Positions 35,351-64,000 of a DNA stretch of 64,000 nt are shown here, piece after piece. How positions within the stretch are numbered: position 1 is the first letter of the stretch; each line of letters opens with the position of its first letter. The stretch covers positions 145,993,350 through 146,057,349 of the forward strand of contig CM043949.1 in assembly GCA_014529385.2 (NCBI GenBank). Reading direction: 5' to 3'. The notes beneath the pieces were generated by a model. It did not search any database. It was not told the DNA's origin and was given only the letters and a program-made list of their open reading frames with translations. Origin of the DNA: Adiantum capillus-veneris. Lineage: Eukaryota > Streptophyta > Polypodiopsida > Polypodiales > Pteridaceae. The position numbers and the translations under genes were made by a program.

Positions 35351-35650
35351 TGACTGAGGCTGGCGATAGTTAATGCTTTTTACAAAGTCTATGTTATGCT
35401 CGTGATGCATGAAGCTTTCCATCTTCATTGCATCACCTACGTCACAAGGAACACAAAGATTGTATTGTACCAAGTCTCTCTTGATGGGAGAACCTATAAT
35501 ACAAAAGCCTATTGGAGGGGGGACCGACTCCACATAAATCCGGTCCTCAATTGTTGTCAAGTTCTCTAAGCTCTCTCTCTTGCAAAAATATTGTTCATGC
35601 CAAGTTAATTAAGTACTATGATTATGTTGCTACCATCAATTAAGTTCACC
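35351..35650 (+). repeat. Family A LTR, second copy, right part
   Basis: The inverse of 920-1,130 of the first LTR: shared phrases include TTTCCATCTTCATTGCA, TCTCTCTTGATGGGAGAA and ATCCGGTCCTCAA. It resumes directly at the copia boundary. Confidence 0.65.
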
Positions 35651-35759
35651 CTCTATGTTCTCAAAGTAGCATCACAAAAATGCTCTCTTTAATTCTCCTA
35701 ATTCCACTATTCTCAAAGTTCATAGGCCATCCATTACACTGCATGGCCGTGCTAGGCCA

Positions 35760-36140
35760 CTTCAAAGCTTTATGTTACAAGCAACCAAGCTCTCTCTTAT
35801 TGCAAGGGCAAATCATGGTGGTTTGCATCTCTGCCCACATAACTAGTGTAGCAAAGGAAAAAGGAAGAAAAGGTGGCATGCAACTCTCACCAAACACTCC
35901 ACCGCTATTTCGAACAGCAACAAGAGAAGGCATCGTTGTTTGCTATTGATAGGAAGGGAGATAATGTCACCCTAGAACCACAAAAGCGCTATCCTCATGC
36001 CATTAGCCAAAAAACATATAAGAAGGCATTTAGAATGACAATGCACACAGCCTGCATGGACCACGTGTGTTTCCCACCCTTGCCATGTCATCATTGATGT
36101 TATCCAACAAGGTGAACCCATCCTATAGTGCATCACTTCC

Positions 36141-36171
<31 letters not shown>

Positions 36172-36510
36172 AACAACAAGACCACCCAACCAACTTGACA
36201 ACTCAACCACATAGACTTGCCCTCCAAACATATGCCCACATACTAAACGTGTGGTCTATCTCCTCAACCAAGCATTGTTGCAAATTTTCTCACACAAAAG
36301 TACACCTTTTGTGACACCATCACTCTCATTCCATCTCAAAACAACTCTATGCTTCCGTATGTAGAGCTTCTAATAGTGAAACTCTCTGTGGTTAATTTTG
36401 CAGCATGTCATGTTTGGTTCTCCTCTAGCTTCAACCTTTTATAGACAATTACTAGGAAGTCTAATGCCCTCTATAAATGCTAAAAGTTTGGTTTTCACTT
36501 AAGGTTGTCG
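35760..36510. repeat. Dispersed repeat B, copy 2 (uninterrupted)
   Basis: Matches 22,140-22,775 and then 26,871-27,030 without the LINE between them, giving the pre-insertion structure. A poly-C/poly-A expansion (36,138-36,172) sits where copy 1 has only a short C run. Confidence 0.7.
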
Positions 36511-36539
36511 GATGGAATGGACGCTCGGACGCAAGCAAC

Positions 36540-36780
36540 CCAGCCTAAGGTTACACTTCACGAACACTTGATAAAGAATATGATGTCTACTTACCTCGTC
36601 TTATAAAGTGGTCAAATCCAATGAGCAAAAGGACTCCACTTTCGACCATAAGTGACATTGGCAAAAGGTTGCCTATGTCCAATGAGCAAAAAGACCACTT
36701 TCAACCATACGTGACATGGGCAGATCAAGGGATTGACGACCCTTAAATTATCCATGTGGCACTCCCATTGGCTGATGAAA
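36540..36780. repeat. Dispersed repeat C, copy 3
   Basis: Carries CCACTTTCGACCATAAGTGAC twice in slightly different form and ends near ATGTGGCACTCCCATTGGC, like copies 1 and 2. Confidence 0.6.
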
Positions 36781-36783
36781 GGG

Positions 36784-36786
<3 letters not shown>

Positions 36787-36825
<39 letters not shown>

Positions 36826-36832
36826 AAAAAAA
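36787..36832. repeat. Poly-C then poly-A tract
   Basis: About 29 C followed by about 17 A. The same C-then-A pattern is seen at 21,651-21,680 and 36,138-36,172. Confidence 0.95.
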
Positions 36833-36840
36833 ACAAACAA

Positions 36841-37380
36841 ACAAACCATCAAAATAAGAAAAAATTACCAAAATACCTCTCTAATTTGTGGAAATTCCCA
36901 AAGTACCCCCTGTATTTTGTCCAAAATCCCAAAATACCTTGAATAGGAGACTAAACATTTCCAAAGACAATTCTTTTTGTATCTTTTCATAAGACGATTG
37001 ATTGTCTATCATTGTAAGATGTTAAAATTAACCAAAATTTGAGCTAGTTATGTAGGCTTTGACGATGAATTGTTTTCATTATTCTTAGAGAAAAATACCT
37101 TTTCTTTGCTAACTAATTCATGAGAAATTATGTGTTCAGCTGTCAAAGTAGTTCGGTAATTTTCCCAAAAATAAAATAAAATCTGATGCCCCCTAACCTC
37201 AGGGCGCCTTAAGCATTGATCCCAGCCAATCCATGCGGCACAATTCTGAATTTCTGAGTTGATCTCAGCTTGCCACCCTCAATTCTCCAGTACGATAACC
37301 AAGTGCAGACGTGGGCCATGACTATAAGAATATTTAATTTCATGCATTCGACAACCTTCCCGGTCCGTGGATTCTGAGAA
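36841..37380 (+). promoter_or_regulatory. Upstream region of the ICDH gene with a TATA-like site
   Basis: No coding frame. A CTATAAGAATATTTAAT motif at 37,322-37,338 lies about 59 nt before the first ATG and could serve as a TATA box with transcription starting near 37,350. Further upstream, several copies of AAATTCCCAAA/AAATCCCAAAATACC mark a low-complexity stretch. The promoter is inferred from position only. Confidence 0.35.
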
Positions 37381-63596
<26,216 letters not shown>

Positions 63597-64000
63597 GTAA
63601 GTGGACCTCTCCATATATGCCATACTAATTTTCTGAAAATTATTTCACATGCAAACAAAAAAATTGGATGAGGTTTGCTATTGTCAGTGAGGGTCTGTTT
63701 GGTAAATCATCGAAACCAGCTGGCCTCTCAAGAATAGGTGATGAACTAACAATAGACTTCAAACATGAACTTAAAAGAGCTCGAAACTTCAAAAGACTTG
63801 TGCACACAAGCAAAGAGGGGCACACCTCTCTCTTGTTCGGAGCACAATCTGGTTACAACTGACAGGCTGGCTTCTTATACATAGGGCTGGTTTCTAAAAG
63901 AAACTACTCTTGTGAGGTGCACAATTTGAAAATTCACATTTGTGCATGTTTGTACTGCATATTTCCGTTGGATGCATGCAAACCTGCTTTACAATTCTCT
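63597..64000 (+). other. ICDH intron 7, start
   Basis: No coding match to the rest of ICDH. Small frames here have no family resemblance. Confidence 0.6.

Overview
This is a nuclear window from a land plant with a large, repeat-packed genome. The evidence is a plant-type NADP-dependent isocitrate dehydrogenase (ICDH) gene with short conserved exons, Ty1/copia, Ty3/gypsy, CACTA and LINE elements with initiator-Met-tRNA primer sites, and TTTAGGG-like motifs. The 24.7-kb intron and the LINE type suggest a gymnosperm or a fern rather than a small-genome flowering plant, but the species cannot be fixed from this sequence.

Layout. 1-2,581: 5' end of an LTR retrotransposon on the minus strand (family A: gag start, leader, PBS, 1.8-kb LTR). 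2,582-17,850: decayed gypsy sequence. A 12.76-kb CACTA transposon (3,982-16,739, TSD ACA) sits in its reverse transcriptase. The CACTA itself carries a 2.0-kb solo-LTR-like insertion (7,579-9,581) and a gag-only LTR element (about 12,444-16,056). 17,850-28,990: three coding copies and two 3' fragments of one L1-type LINE family (family L), with repeats B and C; one LINE L sits in repeat B with a visible empty site elsewhere. 28,990-36,800: a second family-A LTR split by a 5.1-kb copia element, then further copies of B and C.

37,381-64,000 is the only cellular gene found: NADP-ICDH on the plus strand. Exon 1 is at 37,381-37,606, exons 2-7 lie at 62,268-63,596, and the rest is beyond the window. 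Intron 1 (37,607-62,267) holds a LINE fragment, a 5' gypsy remnant, several copies of a second LINE family (family F), a tRNA-derived SINE, a full-length gypsy chromovirus (45,128-51,523, TSD GTCCC), a near-full-length LINE F, and a non-coding LTR element (57,279-61,047) that looks like a non-autonomous relative of the chromovirus. The exon-1 frame opens 59 codons before the conserved start with an acid-free, Ser/Ala-rich leader, which suggests an organelle-targeted form plus a possible shorter cytosolic form.

The strongest candidate for something undescribed is the LINE F/SINE pair. Both end in GGTCTC, a 5-bp stem with a 5-nt loop, then GACGTTAA, and both adjoin simple-repeat tracts. LINE F copies are repeatedly bordered by (GA)n, as expected of a LINE that inserts into GA/TC microsatellites. 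All transposon genes in the window are broken; none appears intact.
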